A stretch of DNA of 51,691 nt from a virus. The position numbers were made by a program, and so were the translations under genes. The stretch is taken from positions 1 to 51,691 of IMG/VR virus record IMGVR_UViG_3300020596_000030; one strand, 5' to 3'. The notes below the pieces were generated by a model that was not told where the DNA came from, made no database searches, and saw only the letters and a list, made by a program, of their open reading frames with translations. Position 1 is the first letter of the stretch. The number at the start of each line of letters is the position of its first letter. Positions 33,901 to 41,851 of this stretch are shown piece by piece.

Positions 33901-34213
33901 GTTTACAATTGCTGACAATCAAACTACGTCCGCTACTGTAATCTCTTATGCAGCTGCTACTTATCGCAATGCTGTTATTGAGTACTCTATTGAACGTAAT
34001 GGCGAGAACAGATTGGGTACGTTATTTGTTGTTAATAATGGCACCGCGGCATCTATCAGAGACGAGAACGGGGATACCGGGGGCGTTGGAATTGACGATA
34101 TCGCAATTCCTTTTACCGCAACTATTTCAGCAGGAAACGTCTTGATTCAATATACTTCCAGCAACACTGGATTTACCGGCGTCTTTAAAGCTTCAATGCG
34201 CAGGTGGTCATAA
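30932..34213 (+). CDS. Large tail fibre / baseplate-attached protein
   Basis: 1093 residues. The N-terminal ~200 residues (RSRVNFLGQMRLDVPHMRAI...SVQDRRPMLFRLG) look like a baseplate attachment domain, followed by repeated beta-rich modules and a Gly/Ser hinge (GGSGGSGSGSG, near 700). The last 100 residues and an earlier segment near 830-930 are copies of one domain (IEYSIERNGENRLGTLFVVNNGT and VDFSIVRNGIKETGTVVITTNGT), which recurs at the end of the next gene. Likely a trimeric side or long tail fibre. Confidence 0.65.
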   Translation: MIRSRVNFLGQMRLDVPHMRAIESGGSNDFDELLSSLITNENKSYVIRGFELEMAGSIGASASNLQMIVSGSAMLHGQSNTSGTFFQVREGTANETLSSTTNSKIVGAFTPSALNYVGLEFIRQVDDSTAIQTYLWNPTVGAEIVKTLPFLETLDFQIIISSTLFASNVIPISIVETDTANNVLSVQDRRPMLFRLGTAGVSTPDPFYDYPWTNDSEGRVENYWQSSSSLNSPFRGGDKQILSFKENDDALKTEIKLLKGTNYWYSPAIGGSISGLRYDVANTLMTGEGTITHSSSVAGQMNWDENIFLTVISSRLKYKLEAYAAGTNLTLADGQAAYINIIRNQDITPQLIFTNGSGVVTSVGSVSWTTLLEADDFIKVGSDEDTEYYQILSIDSTSQVTLKTVFTGTSTGINGIDAKYAYGNYRTNAAPSTDRHIKIAARQDVPFDANTYWLMFRDDNGGIPRVYVRFLGAELEQGESLHISDGVPLAVLQYTGSSGDGDSTPDYTNATVVPEVNHYLTDGDNLTKGIKSLDKSLYSVATAAAASLSQLRITPHETLSDSVRISGADAILASGITLTQSMKNLVLSFEGAVVDFTTGDVFKSDGVTALGVNFTPFALPAGESIWYAVTLTSSISNSENEITATISVVPASTSEAVVANAPKAKYTKGIALGQVLITDTAGVMDDIESDHILQLGVIGGSGGSGSGSGEAKVNLIDPVSTTLPAGVSAVIDDVTIADDDIVLFTNLAVNNNRAYKVSGVGVALAWAAQDIFENGIDPVGGEIVRATEGAGFEGTAGVYNDSTSSFNFNDYVRYFSGANYYEQSSLKSSTIANNTIGTLFTVASAGSENMIVDFSIVRNGIKETGTVVITTNGTDISSPKTGAGTGITGVDLYAEISGSDVLFRYNADASGSNGLVKYSVKRWSDSVGGPAGLPNYSGSGISGTLAGGAITEIQFHGAGGLLDGDANMRWDNSEKQINLNGYYIGKLSSPFTIADNQTTSATVISYAAATYRNAVIEYSIERNGENRLGTLFVVNNGTAASIRDENGDTGGVGIDDIAIPFTATISAGNVLIQYTSSNTGFTGVFKASMRRWS

Positions 34214-35742
34214 TGATTAATACAACTAAATTTAGTGGTCCAGTTAGGCCTGGCATTTTGTCAAGTGATCCAGTTGATCCCAAAAACGGCGATATCTATT
34301 ATAATAGTTCTTTGGAGGTATTTCGCATATACCAGGCCGGCACATTTAAAACAGTTGCTGATACTTCTGCTATTATCTCAGAATTTATTGACTCAGGATT
34401 TAGGATTCAAAATAGCAGTGACTCTACAAAGAAGATTGCTTTTGACGCCGCAGCTATTGCTACCTCCACAACGAGGACCTTAACTCTTCCCAATGCGAAC
34501 GTTAACCTAGGCGAAGTAAACTCAAGCATACAGACTGACGGATCACGGCCATTTGCAGCCGATCAATCCGTCGGTGGTTTTAAACTAACCAACCTGGCTT
34601 CTGGTACCGCTTCTGGTGATGCTATAACTAAAGCACAGCTTGATGCGATCTCTTCAATCATTCAAAACTTCGAATGGCAAGAATCCGCAATAAGTGTGGA
34701 ACTAGATTCCACGACAATTGTGGCCCCGTCTCTGGGCGACCGATACCTTGTTGCCGGAACAGGAACAAATGCTTTTGCCACCCATGACAACACTATTGCC
34801 GAGTGGGATGGTGCGGCATGGGTATTTACTGTACCTACTACTGGAACTTTTATCTCAGTGGATGATGAAAGCGACGGCTTATATCAGTTCGGCGGCGTGT
34901 CTTGGACGAAAAAATACTTTGAAGCCACTACTGCAAGCACTGGACTTGTTAAAGTTGGATTTGATGTTCGGCTGGATACCAGCTCTGCCGGTGACGGTTT
35001 GGGTTTCGCTGGCGGTACGTTAAGCGTAAATGTAGATAGCTCAACAATTGAGATTAATGCCGATATCCTTAGAGTAAAAGACGCGGGTATTACCTCTGCA
35101 AAGCTAGCTCCCTCATTAGATCTAGGGACTCCATCCGTTCTGGTCGGTACCTACATTACCGGAACTGCCTCAGGACTAACCGCTGGAAATGTAACTACTA
35201 ACGCTAACCTAACAGGACCAATCACTTCAGTAGGTAACGCAACCTCTGTAGCTAGTCAGACCGGCACCGGTAGCACCTTTGTAATGAACACGTCTCCCAC
35301 ACTAGTTACTCCGAATATCGGGGCGGCTACTTTAGGTGGGGACATGACTCTTGGGACAAACGTTCTAATCCACGGATCTGGCGGATTAAAGCGAGGCACG
35401 TCAACTAGTAATTTTGTACAGGAAGAGTATTTTCACAGTATTGCGCTATCTGCATCCCAGACAAATATTACGATTACTGAACTTACTTTTGCCCACGCGA
35501 CTTACGCTGCCTTAAAAATGACCTATTATATTAAGGAAGCTACGTCTAATGACGTTCGTATAGGGGATTTGCTTGTCGTAAGTAATGGTACGGCAATCGA
35601 CTTTGTGGATACTGGCGCACAAACAGATCCTACTGGAATTACATTTTCAGCAGTAATTAGCGGTTCAGATGTTATTATTCGTTATTCTTCTGGTTCAAAC
35701 GGAGCTACACTAAGAGCAGATGTGAAAAGATTCTTAGCTTAA
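34213..35742 (+). CDS. Tail fibre protein
   Basis: 509 residues; ATG overlaps the previous stop (TAATG). Starts with a short domain shared in style with the three following genes (DPKNGDIYYNSSL). The centre has GDRYLVAGTGTNAF...IAEWDGAAWVFTVP, the DUF2793-like fibre motif. The C-terminal ~95 residues (MTYYIKEATSNDVRIGDLLV) match the duplicated end domain of the upstream fibre. Probably a distal fibre segment or adaptor. Confidence 0.65.
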   Translation: MINTTKFSGPVRPGILSSDPVDPKNGDIYYNSSLEVFRIYQAGTFKTVADTSAIISEFIDSGFRIQNSSDSTKKIAFDAAAIATSTTRTLTLPNANVNLGEVNSSIQTDGSRPFAADQSVGGFKLTNLASGTASGDAITKAQLDAISSIIQNFEWQESAISVELDSTTIVAPSLGDRYLVAGTGTNAFATHDNTIAEWDGAAWVFTVPTTGTFISVDDESDGLYQFGGVSWTKKYFEATTASTGLVKVGFDVRLDTSSAGDGLGFAGGTLSVNVDSSTIEINADILRVKDAGITSAKLAPSLDLGTPSVLVGTYITGTASGLTAGNVTTNANLTGPITSVGNATSVASQTGTGSTFVMNTSPTLVTPNIGAATLGGDMTLGTNVLIHGSGGLKRGTSTSNFVQEEYFHSIALSASQTNITITELTFAHATYAALKMTYYIKEATSNDVRIGDLLVVSNGTAIDFVDTGAQTDPTGITFSAVISGSDVIIRYSSGSNGATLRADVKRFLA

Positions 35743-35787
35743 TTCACATATTCTCTTTAAGGATTGATGGAATTAAAGAGGTGTTAA

Positions 35788-37563
35788 ATGTCAGATAATT
35801 TCAAGCAAATTTCTAAAGGGATTGATCTTAGTCCCCAATCCGCGGACCCTACTAGTCCTGTTGATGGCGATTTCTATTTTTCAGATGGAACTGCACGCGC
35901 AATTGGTCTTTGGCAATATAAAGATGCTGTATGGGCAGCTATTGCTGGTACTGGCGGCGTAGGCTCTGGAGGCTCAAGCAGCTTAAAAAATCTAACTATT
36001 TTAGGATATACTCTAAGTGATGAAACTGTATTTAATAGTACCTTCACTACAGATCTAAGTGGCTGGACAGTAGGTGCGGGCAATACGCAGGTAGCTCCTG
36101 GATATTTACAACAGACTTATAGCGGCGGTGGTGGTCCAGCCAGTCAAGTAGTTGCTACTATAACGGGCCGCACGTATTCTTTTTCTGGTACTTCCAGAAT
36201 GACAAGCGGAAGCGGTACTGCTTTTATACGGATTTACAACGGCACCGACAGTTCTGGAACTTTGTTACTACAAACTAGCAACACCACTACAAGTTGGGTA
36301 GTGCAGACTGGAAGTTTTGTAGCCACATCAGGGACCGTATTCATACAGCTATATAACGGGGGCGACCCTGTTACTATGCAGTTCGACGATATTTCGCTAA
36401 AAGAAAGAGTCCCGAACGCATATACGGTAATCAATCCAGACGATCACGGGAAAGTAATTAACATTGACAGTTATTCCGGCAACGTACCCGTAATTCTACC
36501 GGCTCCTAGTGCTGGTTTTATCGTAACAATTAAAGATTACACGGGCAACGCTTCAATCGGTAAAATATCAGTTTCAATGACCGGCAATCTAGATGGTGCT
36601 CCCAGTGTCGAAACCCTCCGTACAAATTACACGGCTGCTACTTTTATTTCAAACGGTACAAATTGGTTTAGGATTGGAAGATTTTACGGAAACGGTATTC
36701 TAGCTAGAGGTATCTTTGGCGGTGGACTACCTAGTAACTCGGCAGTTATTGATTATATATCCATACCTACGGCTTCAAATGCTACTTCATTTGGATCTTT
36801 GTCAGTCGGCCGAATACAATTGGGCGCGTACTCCAGTGCTGTGCGCGGACTATTTGTGGGCGGCTCTACTGGTTCAGATTCAAACCTAATAGACTATGTC
36901 TCTTTTTTAACACTAGCGAACGCGACTTCATTCGGTACTCTTACAGTTGCCAGATTGTATGTAGCCGGATGTGGTAGTGCTACACGAGGTGTAGCGGCTG
37001 GCGGCGACCAAGCTACTGTTCTTAAAAACACAATCGACTATGTAACATTTGCGACAACTGGGAATGCTATTAATTTCGGAAACCTTACTGTAGCTAGATC
37101 CGGTACGGGTGCCCTATCTTCCCCAACTCGCGGGGTTTGGGCTGGCGGTAATGACGGAGCGGAAACTGCGCTCATGGATTACGTAACCATAGCATCTACC
37201 GGAAACGCGACAAACTTTGGTAACTTAACAGCCGCTAGAAACTATGAGTGCGGCGCTTCTAGTTCAACTAGAGGTTTGTTTGCCGGTGGAGGCGCTGCCG
37301 GTGTAGTCAACGTAGATTACATTACAATCGCTACTGCGGCAAATGCCATCAATTTTGGCAGTTTGGCAGCAGCACGAACTCAACTAGCCGGGTGCTCTAG
37401 TCCTTTAAGGGCCGTATTTGCCGGTGGTTATGATGGCGCGGGTGCAGCATTAAATATGGTTTACTTCACTATCGCGTCTCTAGGAAACTCAACAACTTTT
37501 GGTAACTTAACCGTTGCCAGACGAGCTTTCGGCGGCTGTTCTAACGTACATGGAGGCCTCTAA
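35788..37563 (+). CDS. Receptor-binding fibre: CBM-like domain plus six-repeat propeller
   Basis: 591 residues. N-terminal attachment domain (about 1-55, FKQISKGIDLSPQSADP), then a jelly-roll-like insert (about 75-210) ending FDDISLKE, the style of CBM4/9 sugar-binding domains, then a short strand domain, then six repeats of about 48 residues from about 308 (RG-[IVL]-F-x-GG ... DYVTIATTGNA ... FGNLTVAR), ending CSNVHGGL. Six repeats suggest a beta-propeller or kelch-like disc. The N-terminus is nearly shared with the next two genes. Likely binds host surface glycans. AGAGG ribosome site. Confidence 0.7.
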   Translation: MSDNFKQISKGIDLSPQSADPTSPVDGDFYFSDGTARAIGLWQYKDAVWAAIAGTGGVGSGGSSSLKNLTILGYTLSDETVFNSTFTTDLSGWTVGAGNTQVAPGYLQQTYSGGGGPASQVVATITGRTYSFSGTSRMTSGSGTAFIRIYNGTDSSGTLLLQTSNTTTSWVVQTGSFVATSGTVFIQLYNGGDPVTMQFDDISLKERVPNAYTVINPDDHGKVINIDSYSGNVPVILPAPSAGFIVTIKDYTGNASIGKISVSMTGNLDGAPSVETLRTNYTAATFISNGTNWFRIGRFYGNGILARGIFGGGLPSNSAVIDYISIPTASNATSFGSLSVGRIQLGAYSSAVRGLFVGGSTGSDSNLIDYVSFLTLANATSFGTLTVARLYVAGCGSATRGVAAGGDQATVLKNTIDYVTFATTGNAINFGNLTVARSGTGALSSPTRGVWAGGNDGAETALMDYVTIASTGNATNFGNLTAARNYECGASSSTRGLFAGGGAAGVVNVDYITIATAANAINFGSLAAARTQLAGCSSPLRAVFAGGYDGAGAALNMVYFTIASLGNSTTFGNLTVARRAFGGCSNVHGGL

Positions 37564-38954
37564 TGGCTGATAATTTTTGGAATATTAGCAAAGGAATCAG
37601 CCTTAATCCTCAGGCTAGCGACCCGCTAAACCCTACTGATGGCGACGTTTACTATTCTGATGGTACGTTCAGAGCCAAAGGTGTCTGGCAATATAAAGAC
37701 GCAGCTTGGGTAGTAGGCGGCTCTGGAACTGGAGGTATGGCTTCTGGAAGTACTACTTCTGTAAAAACAGCAGACTACACTATTGTTGATTCAGATAAGG
37801 GCAAGATTGTTTTAGTAGACTCAACTACTGGACCTATCGATATCACATTGCCCGCACCTACTGCCGGATTTGTCGTAACCGTTAAAGATTCGGTCGGACT
37901 AGCTGCTACCAATAATATAGTTGTTCTTCCTGTTTCTCCAGCCACGCTAGATACTACCGATGGTCTTGATGTTTTAAATCTAGGATACCAAGCGGTCACT
38001 TATTTGGCAGACGGGACGAATTGGGCCCGTATATCTTATTTTGAAGGTGCGTCTCCAGGGCAGCGTGCCATATTAGGTCTAGGATTTTCAGTTTCGTTAG
38101 GTAGCATTTCTGTCAACAGCATGGATTATTTCAATATCTCGGTATTGGGGAATGCCGCTGATTTTGGAGATTTAACAGTAGCCAGGTACTCAGTAGGTGC
38201 GGTATCGTCCTCTACTCGCGGGGTTTGGGCATCAGGAGATACTGCCGGAGGCGGTTCTGGTGTTGCTACTATGGACTACGTGACAATTGCCACACTCGGA
38301 AATGGCATTAACTTTGGTAATATTTCAGTAACTAGAAACGCACTTTCAGGATGCGGGTCTTCCACCCGTGGGGTTTTTGGAGGCGGTTTAACGTCTGGTG
38401 TTGGTACATACCGCAACACTATTGATTACATTACAATCGCTACTACTGGAAATGCCGTAAACTTTGGCATTTTAACATTAGCTCGCGGACAGTCGACAGC
38501 TTGCTCTAATTCAACCAGAGGAATTTGGGCTGGTGGTAATACTCCTACTAAACAGACTACAATCGACTATATCACAATCGCTACTACTGGGAATGCCACA
38601 AGTTTTGGTGCCCTTGTAGAGGCAAAGACCGAACAGTTTTCGTGCTCAAGTAATACACGCGGAGTCTTTGCCGGTGGAAACGGAGCCGTAAACTATAAAA
38701 CGGTTATCGAATATGTGACTATCGCTACCACAGGGAATACTACAAATTTTGGAAGTTTAACAGTAGGAAGATCCTCTGCTGGAGGCACTTCAAGCACCAT
38801 TAGAGGCGTGTTTATTGGTGGTAACACTGGTGCCGATTCTAACGTCATCGACTACGTAACAATTGCTACTACAGGTAATGCTATTGATTTTGGCGATATG
38901 TTTCAAGCAAGATATTTCGGCGCAGCGGTTTCTGATTGTCACGGCGGCATATAA
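37563..38954 (+). CDS. Receptor-binding fibre paralogue 2 with six repeats
   Basis: 463 residues. Same N-terminal domain (FWNISKGISLNPQASDP), same strand domain (PTAGFVVTVKDSV) and about six 48-residue repeats from residue ~168; the first is divergent (RAILGLG). Lacks the CBM-like insert. Ends DCHGGI. The ATG shares one base with the previous stop (TAATG). Tandem copies may form mixed trimers or give a choice of receptors. Confidence 0.7.
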   Translation: MADNFWNISKGISLNPQASDPLNPTDGDVYYSDGTFRAKGVWQYKDAAWVVGGSGTGGMASGSTTSVKTADYTIVDSDKGKIVLVDSTTGPIDITLPAPTAGFVVTVKDSVGLAATNNIVVLPVSPATLDTTDGLDVLNLGYQAVTYLADGTNWARISYFEGASPGQRAILGLGFSVSLGSISVNSMDYFNISVLGNAADFGDLTVARYSVGAVSSSTRGVWASGDTAGGGSGVATMDYVTIATLGNGINFGNISVTRNALSGCGSSTRGVFGGGLTSGVGTYRNTIDYITIATTGNAVNFGILTLARGQSTACSNSTRGIWAGGNTPTKQTTIDYITIATTGNATSFGALVEAKTEQFSCSSNTRGVFAGGNGAVNYKTVIEYVTIATTGNTTNFGSLTVGRSSAGGTSSTIRGVFIGGNTGADSNVIDYVTIATTGNAIDFGDMFQARYFGAAVSDCHGGI

Positions 38955-38956
38955 TT

Positions 38957-38968
38957 GTGGTATTATAA
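38957..38968 (+). promoter_or_regulatory. Extended -10 promoter GTGGTATTATAA
   Basis: Exact consensus between fibre paralogues 2 and 3, 13 bases ahead of the GTG start, allowing paralogue 3 to be expressed separately. Confidence 0.6.
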
Positions 38969-38980
38969 TAAGAGGTTAAT

Positions 38981-40333
38981 GTGTCAAAGAATTTTTTCAA
39001 AATAAATCAGGGAATTAACCTTAATCCCCAATCTACAGACCCGGCGAATCCTATCGAGGGTTCTTTTTACTATTCTGACGGTACTGTTAGAGCTAAGGGA
39101 TTGTGGCAATATAAGAGCAGTGTTTGGACGATAGTAGGTACTGCCGGTGGATTAGCTTCTGCTGGTGCTAGTTCTATAAAAACAGCAGATTACACTGTCG
39201 TATCTACGGATAACGGCTCTGTTATTGAAGTTAATTCAACCTCAAATGACATTACCATAACCCTACCGACTGGACTTGTTACCGGATTTATAGTAACCGT
39301 AAAAGATCTATACGGGACGGCTGCGACTAAAAAGATTTTTGTCAATCCAAGCTCAGCCCAAATTGACGGAGCCAGCGGAATTGACGTTATTGATGTAGCT
39401 TTTAACTCTGTTAGCTACATTTACGACGGTACGTCCTGGTCTAGATTTGCAAATTTTGCAGGAGATAGTACCTCTGTTAGGGGTTTGTTTGGCGGTGGCG
39501 ATGCGCCTTCATCTGCTATTGAATATATATCAGTAGCAACAACAGGTAACGCTATTAGTTTTGGAAATTTGACTCGCACCGGTTATTTTGTCGCCTCTAT
39601 GGGAAATAGAACGCGAGGTTTGTGGGCGGGATCGTCTGCGTCAAATATTATTGACTACGTGACCTTCTCCACTCTTGGGAACGCCATTGACTTTGGTGAC
39701 CTTACAGTTGCTAGGTCTGAGACATCTGCCACAGCTAATAACACACGCGGGTTGGTGGTCGCGGGTACTAATGCCGGAAGGAGAGACATAATAGACTATG
39801 TGACTATTGCTACCTTAGGTAACGCTGTGGATTTTGGAGATTTAACAGGTCTAAGGACTGGTGTTGCAGCATGTGCCTCCACCACACGCGCTATCTTTTC
39901 TGGTGGTAACACACCTTCTGTTTTGAATCTCATCGACTACGTGACCATTGCGACTATCGGAAATGCCACAAGTTTTGGCACTTTGGCCAACTCTAGGGAA
40001 TACTCTGCCGCATGTTCGTCTTCTACCAGGGCAATGATTGGCGGCGGTGACGATGGCCCCGTAGTTCTTGCCGCAGAATATTTGACAATAGCCACTCTTG
40101 GAAACGGAACAACTTTTGGTAACTTGACCCTTGGACGGTGGGGTTTAGCTTCCTGCTCTAGTCAGGTCAGAGGCGTTTGGGCTGGAGGTTTCAATGCCGC
40201 TGCATCTTTGTCTTACAACACAATAGACTACGTAACTATAGCTACTACTGGCGCAGCAACAAGCTTTGGTACTTTAACAGTAACAAAAGCCGGTTTAGCT
40301 GGTTGCTCTAACGGACACGGTGGCCTAACCTAA
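38981..40333 (+). CDS. Receptor-binding fibre paralogue 3 with six repeats
   Basis: 450 residues, GTG start behind AAGAGG. N-terminal domain FFKINQGINLNPQSTDP, strand domain, then six repeats from about residue 167 (RGLFGGG, RGLWAGS, RGLVVAG, RAIFSGG, RAMIGGG, RGVWAGG) ending CSNGHGGL. No CBM-like insert. Its separate promoter is the only regulatory difference seen from the other two. Confidence 0.7.
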   Translation: MSKNFFKINQGINLNPQSTDPANPIEGSFYYSDGTVRAKGLWQYKSSVWTIVGTAGGLASAGASSIKTADYTVVSTDNGSVIEVNSTSNDITITLPTGLVTGFIVTVKDLYGTAATKKIFVNPSSAQIDGASGIDVIDVAFNSVSYIYDGTSWSRFANFAGDSTSVRGLFGGGDAPSSAIEYISVATTGNAISFGNLTRTGYFVASMGNRTRGLWAGSSASNIIDYVTFSTLGNAIDFGDLTVARSETSATANNTRGLVVAGTNAGRRDIIDYVTIATLGNAVDFGDLTGLRTGVAACASTTRAIFSGGNTPSVLNLIDYVTIATIGNATSFGTLANSREYSAACSSSTRAMIGGGDDGPVVLAAEYLTIATLGNGTTFGNLTLGRWGLASCSSQVRGVWAGGFNAAASLSYNTIDYVTIATTGAATSFGTLTVTKAGLAGCSNGHGGLT

Positions 40334-40344
40334 AGCTTAAAAAC

Positions 40345-40356
40345 GTGGTATTATAA
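40345..40356 (+). promoter_or_regulatory. Extended -10 promoter GTGGTATTATAA
   Basis: Exact consensus with AGGAG ribosome site close behind, heading the two-gene unit 40371-41637. Confidence 0.6.
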
Positions 40357-40370
40357 ACATAGGAGATAAT

Positions 40371-40673
40371 ATGAAAAGAGTAGTCAGGTATTTGCTAGAA
40401 GGTGATGGATCTGTACCAACATTTGTGGTGTCTGGTGGATTCTTTATGGTCGGACCAGAGCTTGTGGGTGTTTCAGTAGATGAGTCTGAAAGACACGTAC
40501 CACTTAGTGTCGCTAGGTTGACAAAACAACAACTCGTTGATCGTTTCACTTCAATGTCACCAAACAGGGTAACCTCTCCCGGCAATGAAGAGATTGTACC
40601 GATGAACGCTCAGGACATTGCAGACTACGTTGACGCTTGGTTGACTTCACAAGGAATTCCAGATTATGTCTAA
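40371..40673 (+). CDS. Unknown 100-residue protein
   Basis: Beta-rich N-terminus, helical acidic C-terminus. AGGAG ribosome site seven bases ahead. Overlaps the next gene by eight bases. No recognised family. Confidence 0.6.
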   Translation: MKRVVRYLLEGDGSVPTFVVSGGFFMVGPELVGVSVDESERHVPLSVARLTKQQLVDRFTSMSPNRVTSPGNEEIVPMNAQDIADYVDAWLTSQGIPDYV

Positions 40674-41637
40674 AGACCTAGAAAATCAGTCTCAAAACAA
40701 TGAAATTCAACTAGTAAACGAATCTTCGTTGAAGTCTATTATCTCTTATGCCCCTGAGCATAAGGAAATGGTAGAGATTATTCAAGCTAACCTGCCTGAA
40801 TTACAGCGTGCAACGTCATTGTTTGGAAAAGCCCAGTCCCAGTTCATGGATAACATGCTCACAGTGACGCATACCACTCCATTGAGGAATTTGAGGCAAA
40901 TTCTAGCCGAGATTGAAAAAACCAAAAGTGCCTTGAAAGAGGCTCACTTTAGGACTCAAAAGAAATCAGTAGAAGTAAGAATGAAGCAACGTGAGTTGGA
41001 AAACGAAAAAGACGAACTAAAAAAAGAGCTTCTAGACATTGAAGTGTCAGAGTTGAGGTCCCAGGCATATGACTCCGGTCTTTATATCTCTGGCGCGGTT
41101 CGTGCTCTAACCAATCATATTGAACAGTACAATTCAATCATGAAAGCCCACGGCATTAAGGACTTTAATGAGATCGACTTTGAGTTAGAAGAAGAAAAAT
41201 ATCATATCCAAAAGGCATTTGAACAAGGATTGTGTGCCGCCCGCTCGCATCAAGGGTTTATTGATGAAGGCAATATGATCTATTTTACCCAATTAGGTAT
41301 AAATGGCTCTATGGCGCAAGCTGAAGTATCTGGATACCTCGAAGCCGAAAAGAGAATGATTCAAGAGAGTAGCACTATTCAATCGCTCTTAAACAACCCG
41401 GTAGAGTTTGATAAGTTTAAAAAAGAACGACCTCAAGACGTGCAATTCATCAAAAAAGAGAATGTTCAGTATCCCACCCATCAGATGTTCCTGAGTTTCT
41501 TAGAAGCTATGTCTTCAAAATACGCAGGTTCCGCTAAATCTTATGCTGAATACAAGGGTATGACTGGGACTATTACAGAGTCAGCGTCTCTTTTGACCGG
41601 CGATATGCGATTGCTTTTGAACGAAAAAACTACCTGA
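40666..41637 (+). CDS. Coiled-coil phage protein, 323 residues
   Basis: A long charged heptad-like helix (about residues 75-130, RTQKKSVEVRMKQRELENEK) is followed by helical domains. No enzymatic motif. May be a scaffold or a regulator; similar-looking proteins occur in other large phages without known role. Last rightward gene in the window. Confidence 0.6.
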   Translation: MSKDLENQSQNNEIQLVNESSLKSIISYAPEHKEMVEIIQANLPELQRATSLFGKAQSQFMDNMLTVTHTTPLRNLRQILAEIEKTKSALKEAHFRTQKKSVEVRMKQRELENEKDELKKELLDIEVSELRSQAYDSGLYISGAVRALTNHIEQYNSIMKAHGIKDFNEIDFELEEEKYHIQKAFEQGLCAARSHQGFIDEGNMIYFTQLGINGSMAQAEVSGYLEAEKRMIQESSTIQSLLNNPVEFDKFKKERPQDVQFIKKENVQYPTHQMFLSFLEAMSSKYAGSAKSYAEYKGMTGTITESASLLTGDMRLLLNEKTT

Positions 41638-41785
41638 TCATATCAGATTCGACTTTTCTATGGTGGGAAGATTTTGAATCATAGTTACTCAAACAGGTTT
41701 CCTTGTCTAGCCCAAACATGTTGTCGCAAGCATGTTTGGAGGTAGAAATACAGCTACACAATAAGAGCAGAATAATCAACTTCAT
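41630..41785 (-). CDS. 51-residue lipoprotein
   Basis: Signal peptide KLIILLLLCSC with lipobox Cys at 10 or 12, then a short polar tail with His pair and two Cys. AAAGGA ribosome site. Its stop overlaps the end of the rightward coiled-coil gene. An Rz1-like outer-membrane spanin is possible, but no paired inner-membrane spanin was found. Confidence 0.5.
   Translation of the reverse strand: MKLIILLLLCSCISTSKHACDNMFGLDKETCLSNYDSKSSHHRKVESDMIR
41712..41739. repeat. Strong hairpin at convergent gene ends
   Basis: CCAAACATG/CATGTTTGG nine-base stem, extended by TTG/CAA around a three-base loop with one bulged G. It falls inside the small lipoprotein gene, close after the end of the rightward genes. 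No T tract, so it is not a standard terminator; it may still slow convergent transcription. Confidence 0.35.
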
Positions 41786-41851
41786 TAAGAAATCCTTTGT
41801 TTAAAACCTTCTACTTTCGATACTCTCTCAATTTAAATCCGCAAAGATAAA

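Noticed and set aside
36700-40330. Periodic DNA repeats in the fibre genes, considered as CRISPR or satellite repeats
   Set aside because: They are diverged, in frame, about 144 bases long, and encode protein repeats with no spacer structure.
41630-41785. Rz/Rz1 spanin pair
   Set aside because: Only the small lipoprotein is present; no overlapping inner-membrane partner or nearby endolysin was found.
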